A DNA stretch of 64,000 nucleotides, taken from CAZPQM01 sp964588995. GTDB taxonomy: Bacteria; Pseudomonadota; Alphaproteobacteria; Rickettsiales; UBA8987. Both the position numbers and the translations under genes were made by a program. Position 1 is the first letter of the stretch; each line of letters starts with the position of its first letter. Under the pieces are notes generated by a model. That model saw nothing but the letters and a program-made list of their open reading frames with translations, made no database searches and was not told where the DNA came from. This document shows positions 18,630-26,882 of this stretch, piece after piece. Location of the stretch: the NCBI GenBank assembly GCA_964588995.1, contig CAZPQM010000009.1, positions 9,843 through 73,842 on the forward strand. The letters run 5' to 3'.

Positions 18630-19364
18630 ATGAACACTACATCCCCTAAAACCGCCCTTGTCACTGGCGGCACCAGAGGCATCGGAGAAGCTATTTGCGT
18701 AGCGCTGAAAGACGCCGGACACACGGTTGTCGCGAGCTATGCAAGCAATCATGACGCCGCCAAGGCCTTTACAGAGCGCACCGGCATCAAGGCGTACTCC
18801 TTTGATGTAGGGGATTACGAAGCGACCGAAAAAGCGATCCGGCAGATCGAAGAAGAAGTCGCACCAATTGATGTTCTCGTTAATAATGCGGGCATCACGT
18901 GGGACGGGATGATGCATAAAATGAGCGAGGAACAATGGCACAAAGTCATCCACACCAACCTCAACTCCGCCTTTAATGTCACCCGTCAGGTGATTAACGG
19001 CATGCGCGACCGCAGCTATGGGCGCATCGTCAACATCTCCTCTATCAATGCGCAGGCCGGACAGCTGGGACAGACAAACTACTCCGCGACCAAAGCCGGG
19101 CTCCTCGGCTTTACCAAGGCGCTCGCCCGCGAAACCGCACGTAAGAACATCACGGTCAATGCAATTGCCCCGGGCTATATCGAGACCGAGATGACAGGCA
19201 AAATCCCCGAAAAAGTGCTGGAATCCATCATCAGCCAGATCCCGGTCGGCCGCATGGGGAAGCCGGAAGAAATCGCGAACGCCGTGCTGTTCCTCATCGG
19301 CGAGCATAGTGGCTTCATCACCGGCGAAACCCTCTCCATCAATGGCGGGCACTACATGGAGTAG
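18630..19364 (+). CDS. phaB: Acetoacetyl-CoA reductase (PhaB/FabG family)
   Basis: NADPH-dependent reduction of acetoacetyl-CoA to 3-hydroxybutyryl-CoA, step two of polyhydroxybutyrate synthesis. 244 residues from the ATG at 18630, with GGAGG at 18618-18622. The Rossmann motif is TGGTRGIGEA, then NNAGITWDG, the catalytic Ser in NISSINAQAGQLGQTNYS and the YxxxK in YSATKAG. The stretch after the Ser, and the ending SINGGHYME, resemble PhaB more than FabG. PhaA and a PhaC-like gene lie at 31.9-34.7 kb, so the pathway is split. FabG activity cannot be excluded. Confidence 0.8.
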   Translation: MNTTSPKTALVTGGTRGIGEAICVALKDAGHTVVASYASNHDAAKAFTERTGIKAYSFDVGDYEATEKAIRQIEEEVAPIDVLVNNAGITWDGMMHKMSEEQWHKVIHTNLNSAFNVTRQVINGMRDRSYGRIVNISSINAQAGQLGQTNYSATKAGLLGFTKALARETARKNITVNAIAPGYIETEMTGKIPEKVLESIISQIPVGRMGKPEEIANAVLFLIGEHSGFITGETLSINGGHYME

Positions 19365-19407
19365 TCTACACAGGATGCTTTATAGCTCCCTTGATTGTCT
19401 GGTTATT

Positions 19408-20250
19408 ATGAAAAATACCGTCTCGTTTTTTTTGGCCGCAATTCTCCTCGCTGCCTGCACAACCGCGCAGACAGCGCGGCCACAACTGACGCAGGCGGAG
19501 CTGCAACGCGAGCAGCAGATTCAGGAACGCCTTGCCCGCGAGCAGGGTAGTCGCGAGGTGGTGCAGGCGGAAACGGTGGTGCTGCAGGACCGGCATATCA
19601 AGCGCGTGAAGCCGCTAGCCAAAGAAGTCAGCAAAGCGGGTAAGAATTTCTGCGCCGATTTAGGTCGCCCGCCCGAGCGCTGCGATTACAAGATTGTCAT
19701 CACGAAAGACGGGCCGGTCAATGCGTTTGCAGACGGTCAGCGCGTGATTATCACGCCGGCGATGGTCGATGCGACAGAAAATAACGATGAGCTGGCCTTC
19801 ATCCTCGCGCATGAATACGCGCATAATATCATGAACCATGTGGCGGCGACCAGGCAGAATGTCGGGCTGGGCGCATTGCTCGGCATCGCGGCGGATCAGC
19901 TGCTCGGCTCGCAAGGGCTGCAAACCGGCGGTCAGCTCGGTAAGCTCGGCGCGCAGGTAGCACAGCTCCGCTACAGTCAGGGCTTTGAGCAGGAAGCGGA
20001 TTATGTGGGGCTTTATATCCTTGCCCGTACGCCGTATAAGCTGGAAAACGCGCCTGATTACTGGCGCCGTGCTTCGGTCAAAAACAAGGAGGCGATTTAT
20101 ACCGCAGTGACGCACCCGACCAACCCGGAGCGGTTCGTGCAGATGCAGAAAACCATCGATGAAATTCAGGAGAAACAGGCGGCAGGCGAGCCGCTCATCC
20201 CAAGTTTTAAAGAACAGCAGGAGTACGGTCTCTTAAGCGCGTTCCATTAA
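19408..20250 (+). CDS. M48-family metallopeptidase, lipoprotein
   Basis: About 280 residues starting at MKNTVSFFLAAILLAACTT, whose LAAC is a lipobox, so it is anchored in the envelope. The zinc site is HEYAHNIMNH (HEXXH), with the third ligand probably the Glu in GFEQEADYVGLYI. A coiled, Gln-rich stretch lies at about residues 30-70. It resembles Oma1/BepA/LoiP-type quality-control proteases of the outer membrane. An upstream in-frame ATG at 19309 lies inside phaB and is rejected. It stands 43 bases after phaB. Confidence 0.85.
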   Translation: MKNTVSFFLAAILLAACTTAQTARPQLTQAELQREQQIQERLAREQGSREVVQAETVVLQDRHIKRVKPLAKEVSKAGKNFCADLGRPPERCDYKIVITKDGPVNAFADGQRVIITPAMVDATENNDELAFILAHEYAHNIMNHVAATRQNVGLGALLGIAADQLLGSQGLQTGGQLGKLGAQVAQLRYSQGFEQEADYVGLYILARTPYKLENAPDYWRRASVKNKEAIYTAVTHPTNPERFVQMQKTIDEIQEKQAAGEPLIPSFKEQQEYGLLSAFH

Positions 20251-20352
20251 GCCTGCACGCGGATGCGGTAAAGCCTTGCACGTTCGGCCCATTTGCGCTA
20301 CAAGCGTCTTCCCTAAGTTTGCCATCATAACAGGCGTTAGACGCGGCTTAGA

Positions 20353-20426
20353 GGCCCGGTGGCAGAGTGGTGATGCAGAGGACTGCAAATCCTTGTACGG
20401 CGGTTCGATTCCGTTCCGGGCCTCCA
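20353..20426 (+). tRNA. tRNA-Cys (GCA)
   Basis: Cloverleaf with acceptor stem GGCCCGG/CCGGGCC, anticodon loop CTGCAAA between AGGA and TCCT, T-arm GGTTCGATTCC and discriminator T as expected for Cys. The 3' CCA is encoded (20424-20426). Confidence 0.95.
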
Positions 20427-20503
20427 TATTTTTCAGTAGGTGAGTGAATTCAGCAATCGCGATTTTGTTTGCTTTCGCTAATGATTTACGTGAAAGCAGG
20501 CAT

Positions 20504-20569
20504 AAAAAAAGCCCCGCACCGGGGAGGTCCGATTTGCCTTGCGACAAATACCTCCAACAGTGCGGGCGC
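20504..20569 (-). terminator. Long hairpin terminator of micro-ORF, copy A
   Basis: On the minus strand, GCCCGCAC pairs with GTGCGGGGC, enclosing GGAGGT/ACCTCC and ATTTG/CAAAT around a small loop; seven T follow. A strong, long Rho-independent terminator. Confidence 0.8.
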
Positions 20570-20572
20570 TTT

Positions 20573-20716
20573 TTAAGCGGCTTTTTTCGAGTTCGAGGGT
20601 AGCGGTATTACCGTTCCACCACCACCATCATCGTCGCCGCCGTCGTTATCGTCGTCCAGATAGCGGACGACATAAATTATTAGCCTTGCTCCTCCATAAA
20701 GGAACAGGCCCCACAT
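20573..20716 (-). CDS. Predicted 47-residue membrane micro-protein, copy A
   Basis: Small ORF starting at the ATG at 20716, with AAAGGA 4 bases upstream. The protein opens with a hydrophobic segment (WGLFLYGGARLIIYVVRYL, residues 2-20), then an acidic Gly-rich tail (DDDNDGGDDDGGGG), then TVIPLPSNSKKAA. Such a shape fits a single-pass membrane peptide. The coding sequence, ribosome site and terminator are copied without change at 45227-45370, so the ORF is probably real. I recognise no family. Toxin, holin-like peptide or stress peptide are only guesses. Confidence 0.55.
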   Translation of the reverse strand: MWGLFLYGGARLIIYVVRYLDDDNDGGDDDGGGGTVIPLPSNSKKAA

Positions 20717-20933
20717 TTTGTCCTTTAGGCCTGATAATAGTCAGCACGAATTAACCACTTTTTACCATAAAATCTCCGCCTTGTCATACGGTTTATTAAA
20801 AGCTAAAGCGATATATCGCAAAATCAGTAGGTTATTCCAAAAATAGTAAGAAAATAGAACGGCGCTTTCGGCCTTTTTACCTCATTGTCCCTTATGATTT
20901 CGATGAAAACTTATAAATTAGCTTTGAGGGTCA

Positions 20934-21566
20934 ATGTCTTTCCTAGACAAATTCCGTTCGAATAGAGCACTTGCTAAACCATTGATATTGGCAACAGCCG
21001 CCAGCTTTGATTTGTCCGTTGAGGCATCTAAGGATGCGCTGATTGCGTCTGTCAATGGTTTAAACTATACCGAAAAACAGGAGATGCTGCAGGCCTTCGT
21101 TAGTTCTAATGACCCCGAATTGCGGCAATTCGCCCGCGAAATGATTTTGACGCGGGAACTGGCGCCTACCCAGAGTTACGGCGATGAATTACGTGAGGCC
21201 GGATTTGCTCAAAGAGGCGAATCCGATATTGCGAATGTGATTATTGAACGGGCAGAGCGTGAAAGCGGTGCTGAACTAAAAACAGGATATACAAAACAAT
21301 ATAGTCCTGAGGACTACGATAACGAAGGCAGCATTGACCAACGGGAAAGTGGCGCCATCCGCAAGCTCGCTAGCGCAGTAAAAGCCGGCGGCATCAGCGA
21401 GGAAGAACAGGCGATCTTGAGTGACATTGCCGAAATTATGGGCACTGCCAGTGTAACGGGCGATAATCTATCCAGCAATACAAACATTCAAGACAAAATC
21501 GGCGAATTGACCGCGCTGCCGGAAAATGCAGAAAACAAAGAAAAAATCGAAGGCGTGATCCACTAA
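20934..21566 (+). CDS. Hypothetical protein, helical, EF-hand-free acidic
   Basis: A 210-residue soluble protein with no signal peptide or membrane segment. GAGGG precedes the ATG by 3 bases. It is predicted mainly helical. The N-terminal third (FRSNRALAKPLILATAAS) is basic and the rest is acidic, with short Asp/Glu-rich turns such as YSPEDYDNEGSIDQRESGA. I know no family. It is flanked by tRNA-Cys and the repeat cassette on one side and REP repeats on the other, which suggests an accessory gene. Confidence 0.6.
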   Translation: MSFLDKFRSNRALAKPLILATAASFDLSVEASKDALIASVNGLNYTEKQEMLQAFVSSNDPELRQFAREMILTRELAPTQSYGDELREAGFAQRGESDIANVIIERAERESGAELKTGYTKQYSPEDYDNEGSIDQRESGAIRKLASAVKAGGISEEEQAILSDIAEIMGTASVTGDNLSSNTNIQDKIGELTALPENAENKEKIEGVIH

Positions 21567-21644
21567 TCATCCACTGATCAGGAAGTAAATTGCGTCTTTA
21601 CGCACGATGCAAAGCAGATGGCTTTGCCCGACAGAGCGCCATCA

Positions 21645-21845
21645 ATGCCCCCCTCCCAACCTCCCCCCGCAAGCAGGGGGAGGAGTAAGATAGCGGCGGC
21701 AAGCGGGGCGAGGAGATGGAACCGCTCAGCAGGAGGAGGAGATGGAACCCCGTCATTGCGAGGAGTGAAACGACGAAGCAATCTCAAGTCAGAGAATCCC
21801 TGCCTAGATTGCCGCGCTCCCTACGGTCGCTCGCAATGACGGTGA
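21645..21845. repeat. Dispersed repeats upstream of lolC
   Basis: The 334-base gap before lolC holds a C-rich element (about 21647-21684, CCCCCCTCCCAACCTCCCCC), whose inverse recurs near 50461-50497, then short GGAG-rich direct repeats. Two palindromic units follow: GTCATTGCGAGGAGTGAAAC (about 21754-21787) and GATTGCCGCGCTCCCTACGG to AATGACGG (about 21808-21843). No gene is seen. Confidence 0.75.
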
Positions 21846-21900
21846 ATCATACGTCACTCAACGCTCGACTCGTTACACACAACGCCCTATACTCCGCTTC

Positions 21901-23151
21901 ATGCTGAACGCTACCGAATGCATGCTCGCTTTTCGCTTCCTGCGCGCCAAACGCAAGGAGGGATTCATTTCTGTGATCGCCGTGTTTTCCTTCCTCGGTA
22001 TCATGCTCGGCGTTGGCACGCTCATCGTTGTCATGGCGGTGTTTAACGGCTTTCGCGTGGAAATCACCAACTATATCCTTGGCACTAACGCGCATATTAC
22101 GCTCAGCCAGCCGGGGGGTCAGCACATCAACAACTACACCAACCTCGCCGAACAACTGGAGCAGGTTACAGGCGTTATTTCCGCCACACCAGTCATCTCC
22201 GGGCAGGTGCTCGGCGCGGCTAACGGAGAGCACACCGGGGTCGTAGTCCGTGGCATGACGCGTGCGGACCTTCAAGCACGGCCGATGATCTCAGAGAATA
22301 TTGTCGCCGGATCGCTTGGCGTTCTGGATAATGAAAGCGTGATGCTAGGCTCGCGCCTTGCACAGCGGCTAGGGCTTCGGGTGGGCGAAACCATACAGCT
22401 GATTTCCCCGCAGGTGAGCTATTCCATCCTCGGCGCAATGCCACGCATCAAGACCTACACGGTGGCCGCTATCGTCGAAATGGGGATGTATGAATATGAT
22501 AATATCCTTGTCTATATGCCAATGGAGGCCGCGCAGCTTTATTTTCAGATGCGCACCCCGCGCGCCGTATCCGAAATTGAGATCATGACGGAAAACCCGC
22601 AAGACGCGCCACAGATTGCGCAAAATATGGCTACAACCCTAGACCAGCCTTACTACCTGCTGGACTGGCAAACCGCGAACGCGCATTTCCTCGAGAAGCT
22701 TAAGGTGGAGCGCGTCACGATGTTTTTCATCATGACCTTTATCATCCTGATTGCTGCATTTAACATCCTCTCCGGGTTGGTGATGATGGTGATTGATAAG
22801 CAAAAGGAAATCGCGATTTTGCGCACCATGGGCATGACACGGCGAGCCATTATGCGCATCTTTCTGCTCATTGGCCTGTCCATCGGCTGCCTTGGTACCT
22901 TGCTTGGCGTGCTGCTCGGCGTGAGCTTTGCCGTCAATATCGACACGATCCGCCTCTGGTTGGAACACCTCACCGATACACCTATTTTCGCAGCTGAGGC
23001 CTATTTCCTCTCCAAACTGCCAGCGGTGTTTGACCCGCTGCATGTCGTGATAACGGTAAGTATTTCGCTCGGGCTTTCCTTTCTGGCAACCCTGTACCCG
23101 GCATGGAAGGCGAGCAGGCTGGAGCCGGTAGAAGGGCTGCATTATGAGTAA
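21901..23151 (+). CDS. lolC: Lipoprotein-releasing system permease (LolC/LolE)
   Basis: Inner-membrane permease that releases lipoproteins to LolA. It has 416 residues: one N-terminal helix (FISVIAVFSFLGIMLGVGTL), a large periplasmic MacB-type domain with VVRGMTRADL, then three helices from about residue 275. It starts with the family opening FRFLRAKRKEGFISVIAVFS. The lolD start overlaps its end by 8 bases. A single permease gene with lolD is the usual arrangement outside gammaproteobacteria. It serves the many lipoproteins seen here. Confidence 0.93.
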   Translation: MLNATECMLAFRFLRAKRKEGFISVIAVFSFLGIMLGVGTLIVVMAVFNGFRVEITNYILGTNAHITLSQPGGQHINNYTNLAEQLEQVTGVISATPVISGQVLGAANGEHTGVVVRGMTRADLQARPMISENIVAGSLGVLDNESVMLGSRLAQRLGLRVGETIQLISPQVSYSILGAMPRIKTYTVAAIVEMGMYEYDNILVYMPMEAAQLYFQMRTPRAVSEIEIMTENPQDAPQIAQNMATTLDQPYYLLDWQTANAHFLEKLKVERVTMFFIMTFIILIAAFNILSGLVMMVIDKQKEIAILRTMGMTRRAIMRIFLLIGLSIGCLGTLLGVLLGVSFAVNIDTIRLWLEHLTDTPIFAAEAYFLSKLPAVFDPLHVVITVSISLGLSFLATLYPAWKASRLEPVEGLHYE

Positions 23152-23809
23152 GTCTCCAGTGCTACGCATGCGCGGCATTACCAGAACCTACCGGCAGGGT
23201 GGTAACACACTCAAGATACTCAACAAGGCCGATCTTGACCTCATGCCGGGCGAAACAGCAGCACTGCTCGGCCCCTCAGGTTGCGGAAAATCGACCCTGC
23301 TGCATATTGCCGGGCTACTCGATAGACCCGATAGCGGCACCATTTCCATTAACCGCAAACGCGTGAGCGACAAAAATGACCGCATCCGCACCCAAACGCG
23401 GCGAGAATCGGTCGGGTTTGTTTATCAGTACCATCACCTCCTGCCGGAACTCAGCGCGCTGGAAAATGTAATGCTACCCCTGCGGATTAATGGCGAGCGC
23501 AAACAAGGCGCTGTCGACTTACTCTCCCGACTCGGGCTGGAAGACCGCTTACATCATCGCCCCGGGCAGCTCTCGGGGGGAGAGCAACAGCGGGTGGCGA
23601 TCGCCCGCGCGCTGGTGCATCGCCCTAAGCTGATTCTTGCGGATGAACCAACCGGCAATCTGGACCCGCAAACCGCAGATAATGTGTTGAAATTGCTTTT
23701 GGAACTGGTTGAAGTTCAGCAAGCTACCCTTCTGATCGTCACCCATGATAACCGCATTGCTAAAAAAACCGATCATATACTGACCCTGAAAGACGGAAAA
23801 ATACAATAA
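23144..23809 (+). CDS. lolD: Lipoprotein-releasing system ATPase LolD
   Basis: ABC ATPase of 221 residues: Walker A GPSGCGKSTLLH, Q-loop VYQYHHLLPELSALENV, signature LSGGEQQRVAIARAL, Walker B LILADEPTGNLD and switch LIVTHDN. The YQxHHLLPEF-like block is typical of LolD. It is translated with lolC through an 8-base overlap and powers lipoprotein extraction from the inner membrane. Confidence 0.95.
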   Translation: MSKSPVLRMRGITRTYRQGGNTLKILNKADLDLMPGETAALLGPSGCGKSTLLHIAGLLDRPDSGTISINRKRVSDKNDRIRTQTRRESVGFVYQYHHLLPELSALENVMLPLRINGERKQGAVDLLSRLGLEDRLHHRPGQLSGGEQQRVAIARALVHRPKLILADEPTGNLDPQTADNVLKLLLELVEVQQATLLIVTHDNRIAKKTDHILTLKDGKIQ

Positions 23810-23870
23810 GACTCTGACATATAAAGAGGATTCGATTTTTCACTCCGTTAACGCATCGTTAACCTGTTTA

Positions 23871-23879
23871 TGCTATAAT
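23871..23879 (+). promoter_or_regulatory. Extended -10 promoter just before the 23886 gene
   Basis: TGCTATAAT (TGnTATAAT consensus) ends 6 bases before the ATG, so transcription would begin at or next to the start codon. GTTAAC repeats lie upstream (23848 and 23859 regions). Confidence 0.6.
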
Positions 23880-23885
23880 GAAGGT

Positions 23886-24533
23886 ATGTCAGATTTTGAA
23901 CCACTACCCTTTATTCGGAATTTTTTTCTTAATACGGATAAGTATTTTACCGCTTATTTTCCTCCCTTAAGCGAGGAACAAGGCAAATATAACTTATTTC
24001 AGTATGGTTGGCGCGCTGTCGAAGCTCATTTGGAAGGCGACGAAAAAACTGCTGAATATTGGGGAGTTAAAGCTGGCGCAAAGTTTGGCGGCAAGGTCCT
24101 TTTACCAGATGATATTATAGGGGCACTAGGCTCGTGGGGAATGGCTGTAGGCGCAGGGCTCCTATATGAAGACGAATATAAAAAACGCATGGAAGCAAAA
24201 TATCAGGAAGGTTATCCGTTTGATGGCTATGGTGGGCAGGAAGTGACAGATGTCCGGTTTGGCTACGGAACAGAGCGAGACGATGGGTTACCTATCAGCC
24301 AGAAGGATTTGCGGCAGGCCAGACGAGCTCTACGACGCGCTCAGGATGATCGCGGCTTACTTGGTCTCGGCGGAGGAAAAGTACCAGACGATATTGCAGC
24401 CGCAGCGGCCATCGCTATGGAGCGTTATAACGCTGACCCGGATATAGTTGCACAAGCTGCTCAGGCATATATCGAACCACCTAATCATACTAATGCAACG
24501 CGCATTCAGTATTTTGAAAGCGGACGCGCCTAG
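23886..24533 (+). CDS. Hypothetical protein, 215 residues
   Basis: Soluble or peripherally bound protein without a signal peptide. It opens with FEPLPFIRNFFLNTDKYFTAY. A small Gly/Ala-rich apolar stretch (GALGSWGMAVGAGLLYED, about 78-96) could be a hairpin insertion, and a basic helix (DLRQARRALRRAQDD, about 139-153) follows. The C-terminal part is Ala-rich helix. No family recognised. It is convergent with the Coq4-like gene, overlapping by 4 bases. Its promoter position suggests a leaderless transcript. Confidence 0.55.
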   Translation: MSDFEPLPFIRNFFLNTDKYFTAYFPPLSEEQGKYNLFQYGWRAVEAHLEGDEKTAEYWGVKAGAKFGGKVLLPDDIIGALGSWGMAVGAGLLYEDEYKKRMEAKYQEGYPFDGYGGQEVTDVRFGYGTERDDGLPISQKDLRQARRALRRAQDDRGLLGLGGGKVPDDIAAAAAIAMERYNADPDIVAQAAQAYIEPPNHTNATRIQYFESGRA

Positions 24534-25081
24534 ACCACCGGTAAACGCTCACTCGCCTTTGTCTGCGGCAGCATGGACTGCTCTTTGGCATAAATATGTT
24601 TAAGTTTTTCAACATCAATACCAAGCTGTTCACGCAACTCTCCGAGTGTGGTATCGTGGTGTTCCTCAAAGGGAAATTCATGTAATTTATCCGGGCCCCA
24701 AGTCCTGCCTGCTTCCAACCCGAGATCAAATACTTTGAGTTGCCGGCGGCCAAAACGATAAGGTTTAGGATAAAACCTGGCAGACACATTGCGAAATAAA
24801 AACCGATGCCAGCGCCGCATTGCTTTGGAGGCTCCCATAGTAAAGCCAATCACAAAGGCCTCATCCTGATTGAGCAAACCACGGCCAAGCAGAATATGGA
24901 TGCAATCATGACGGTGCAATGCCACTGCGCCCGGCAGCGCAAAGGGCGATTTCGGGTTTTCGATCAGCCGTACGAGAAAGCTGATATCCTCCGGATCGGC
25001 GCCGGGTAGGGTTTCCAGTACCTCGCCAAGCGTTTGATCGTGGTTATCCAGTCCCGGGTTCCAGTCTTTCCATGATGTCAT
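24530..25081 (-). CDS. Coq4-like protein (ubiquinone biosynthesis family)
   Basis: A 183-residue protein. The segment RHDCIHILLGRGLLNQDEAF contains HDxxH followed by 11 residues and Glu, the zinc motif of Coq4, the protein that in mitochondria and alphaproteobacteria acts in ubiquinone head-group C1 decarboxylation and hydroxylation. The flanks (PGAVALHRHD before, FVIGFTMGASKAMRRWHRFL after) also fit a helical Coq4-type fold. It is shorter than eukaryotic Coq4 and no other ubi gene is near. I base the call on the motif alone, so it could be a paralogue with another role. Confidence 0.5.
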   Translation of the reverse strand: MTSWKDWNPGLDNHDQTLGEVLETLPGADPEDISFLVRLIENPKSPFALPGAVALHRHDCIHILLGRGLLNQDEAFVIGFTMGASKAMRRWHRFLFRNVSARFYPKPYRFGRRQLKVFDLGLEAGRTWGPDKLHEFPFEEHHDTTLGELREQLGIDVEKLKHIYAKEQSMLPQTKASERLPVV

Positions 25082-25165
25082 ATATCTAATCTAAACCGGA
25101 AAACTTTACATTCAATAGTAATCTGCGTACCGTTTTTATGCTACACTACAGCAGAGGTAGGAATT

Positions 25166-25864
25166 ATGCGCGGTTTTACATTGCTTGAATTAGCTATTGT
25201 ACTTATCATTATCGGCCTGGTTGCTGGCGCGATGATCGGCGGTACGGAAATACTGGAAAAGTCCAGGGGAAAAGCAATCCTGGCAGAGTTTCAGGACTAT
25301 GAGCGAGCCTTAGATGCATTTCTGGATCTATATGAATATCGTCCTGGCGATCTAATTAATAGTTCACGTAATTTTACGGGTGCCGCAGCCGTTGACGGTG
25401 ATGGGAATGGTGATATCGATACGCCGTCAGAACGGGATGTCATGTGGCCACAACTCTATCAGGCAGGGATGATACAACAAAGTGTCACCCCTGTTGCTGA
25501 TCCTCTAAACGATACTCGAGTAATTGGCGCCAATCGGCCTACCGCAACTATAAGCACTGGCGGCTGGACCTGGGTGGATTCCTATGCGCTCACTGTTGAT
25601 GGTTCAACCTACACATTTCGTAACGTGTTACGCTTAGGCGGGCAGGATGGCGCTGCCGCCAATGGCGGAGAATATCTGGTGCAACCCGTGCTCTCTATTA
25701 CCAATCATCGTTATGTAGACAGCAAGATTGATACGGAAAACACCCCGCTTTCCGGCAAGGTGACCGTGGGAGAAGACAGTTGCGTTCAGACAAGTGGATT
25801 TTATGCTACGGACGGAGACCTCTTTTGTACCTTAAACGTGGTTGAAGAACGCAGCGTTTCGTAA
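25166..25864 (+). CDS. Type II secretion/type IV pilus-like pseudopilin (lone)
   Basis: A 232-residue protein starting MRGFTLLELAIVLIIIGLV: a very short leader, cleavage after Gly3, Glu5 of the mature protein present, then the hydrophobic alpha-1 helix. The remainder is a beta-rich globular head with DGDGNGDID, a possible calcium-binding loop, and two cysteines near the C terminus. An extended -10-like TGCTACACT and the site GAGG lie upstream. It is separate from the pseudopilin operon at 35.8-40.7 kb and carries no large C-terminal module. Likely processed by the peptidase at 1.5-2.2 kb. Confidence 0.8.
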   Translation: MRGFTLLELAIVLIIIGLVAGAMIGGTEILEKSRGKAILAEFQDYERALDAFLDLYEYRPGDLINSSRNFTGAAAVDGDGNGDIDTPSERDVMWPQLYQAGMIQQSVTPVADPLNDTRVIGANRPTATISTGGWTWVDSYALTVDGSTYTFRNVLRLGGQDGAAANGGEYLVQPVLSITNHRYVDSKIDTENTPLSGKVTVGEDSCVQTSGFYATDGDLFCTLNVVEERSVS

Positions 25865-25866
25865 GG

Positions 25867-26877
25867 CTAAGCTGTTAACAAACTATCCCGCTCTTCCGTA
25901 AGCGCGGCAAGAGTAAGCGCAGGTGATGGTCCTAGCTGCTGCCACGCCGCACGCAATCTGTGCAGGCTTTGCCCACCTAGAACGGGCGTGGCGCGCGCGA
26001 CCGCTTCCATTTCCTGCATCTCGCCATTGCAGTGCAGCATCAGGTCACATCCGGCTTCAAGCGATTGGGTAACGCGATCCTCAAAACTGCCGGAAAGGGC
26101 TTTCATCGATAAATCATCGGTCATCAGGCACCCATTAAAGTCAATCTCATCCCGAATCAGGTCAATACAAGGCTTGGACAGCGTAGCACAATGGTCCGCA
26201 TCAATCGCCGTATAGCGAATATGCGCGGTCATCCCAAACGGTGCATCACGCAACTGATGAAACGGTACGAAGTCGGTTTCCCGCAATATTTCAAGGCTCG
26301 CATCTGCCACCGGCAAGTCCTCATGGCTATCTACCATCGCGCGTCCATGTCCGGGTATATGCTTGATCACCGGCAGCACGCCACCCTGCAATAACCCCTC
26401 CATCGCGGCACGTCCGAGCACGATCACAGCATCCGTATTATCGCCAAATGCCCGGTCGCCGACAATATCATGATACCCTTCAAAACGAATATCCAGCATG
26501 GGTGCGCAATCGACATTGAGGCCGATCTCGGCGCAGCAGGCAGCAATCAGTTGGTAATTGATAAACACGGCGCGCTTAGCCCGTTCCGGATCGTTCTGAT
26601 AGAGCGTAAAAAAATCACCGGCAGGTGGGAAATCCGGCCAGATAGGAGGCCTTAAACGCCGCACTCGCCCGCCCTCCTGATCCACCAGTATCAGCAACTC
26701 CTCGCCAAGTAGTTCATAGAGCGAATCCGTCAGCGCTTTAACCTGCGTTTTCGATTCGATATTACGCGCAAACAGGATGATACCGACCGGCTTTGTATCA
26801 CGCAGAAAAGCAGTTTCCGCACCGGTAAGTGCATGACCAGCTACCCCATAAATCGCCGCCGTTTGGGATACAAACAC
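25867..26877 (-). CDS. nagZ: Beta-N-acetylhexosaminidase NagZ (GH3)
   Basis: Cytosolic peptidoglycan-recycling enzyme removing GlcNAc from GlcNAc-anhydroMurNAc peptides. It has 336 residues. The family motif KHIPGHGRAMVDSHEDLP carries the catalytic His loop, and the nucleophile Asp is in LMTDDLSMKAL. It lies 5 bases after the SPOR gene in the argS-SPOR-nagZ order that many alphaproteobacteria share. There scpA-scpB usually come next; here a pseudopilin does. Confidence 0.93.
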   Translation of the reverse strand: MFVSQTAAIYGVAGHALTGAETAFLRDTKPVGIILFARNIESKTQVKALTDSLYELLGEELLILVDQEGGRVRRLRPPIWPDFPPAGDFFTLYQNDPERAKRAVFINYQLIAACCAEIGLNVDCAPMLDIRFEGYHDIVGDRAFGDNTDAVIVLGRAAMEGLLQGGVLPVIKHIPGHGRAMVDSHEDLPVADASLEILRETDFVPFHQLRDAPFGMTAHIRYTAIDADHCATLSKPCIDLIRDEIDFNGCLMTDDLSMKALSGSFEDRVTQSLEAGCDLMLHCNGEMQEMEAVARATPVLGGQSLHRLRAAWQQLGPSPALTLAALTEERDSLLTA

Positions 26878-26882
26878 GCCGT

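Larger units (their letters stand above)
20504..20732 (-). repeat. 229-bp cassette, copy A (inverted copy at 45211-45439)
   Basis: The reverse complement of this segment equals 45211-45439 base for base as far as I can read. It holds a ribosome site, a 47-codon ORF and an intrinsic terminator. Flanks differ at both ends. It fills most of the interval between tRNA-Cys and the next gene; I see nothing else in 20733-20933 except an AT-rich leader. Confidence 0.9.
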
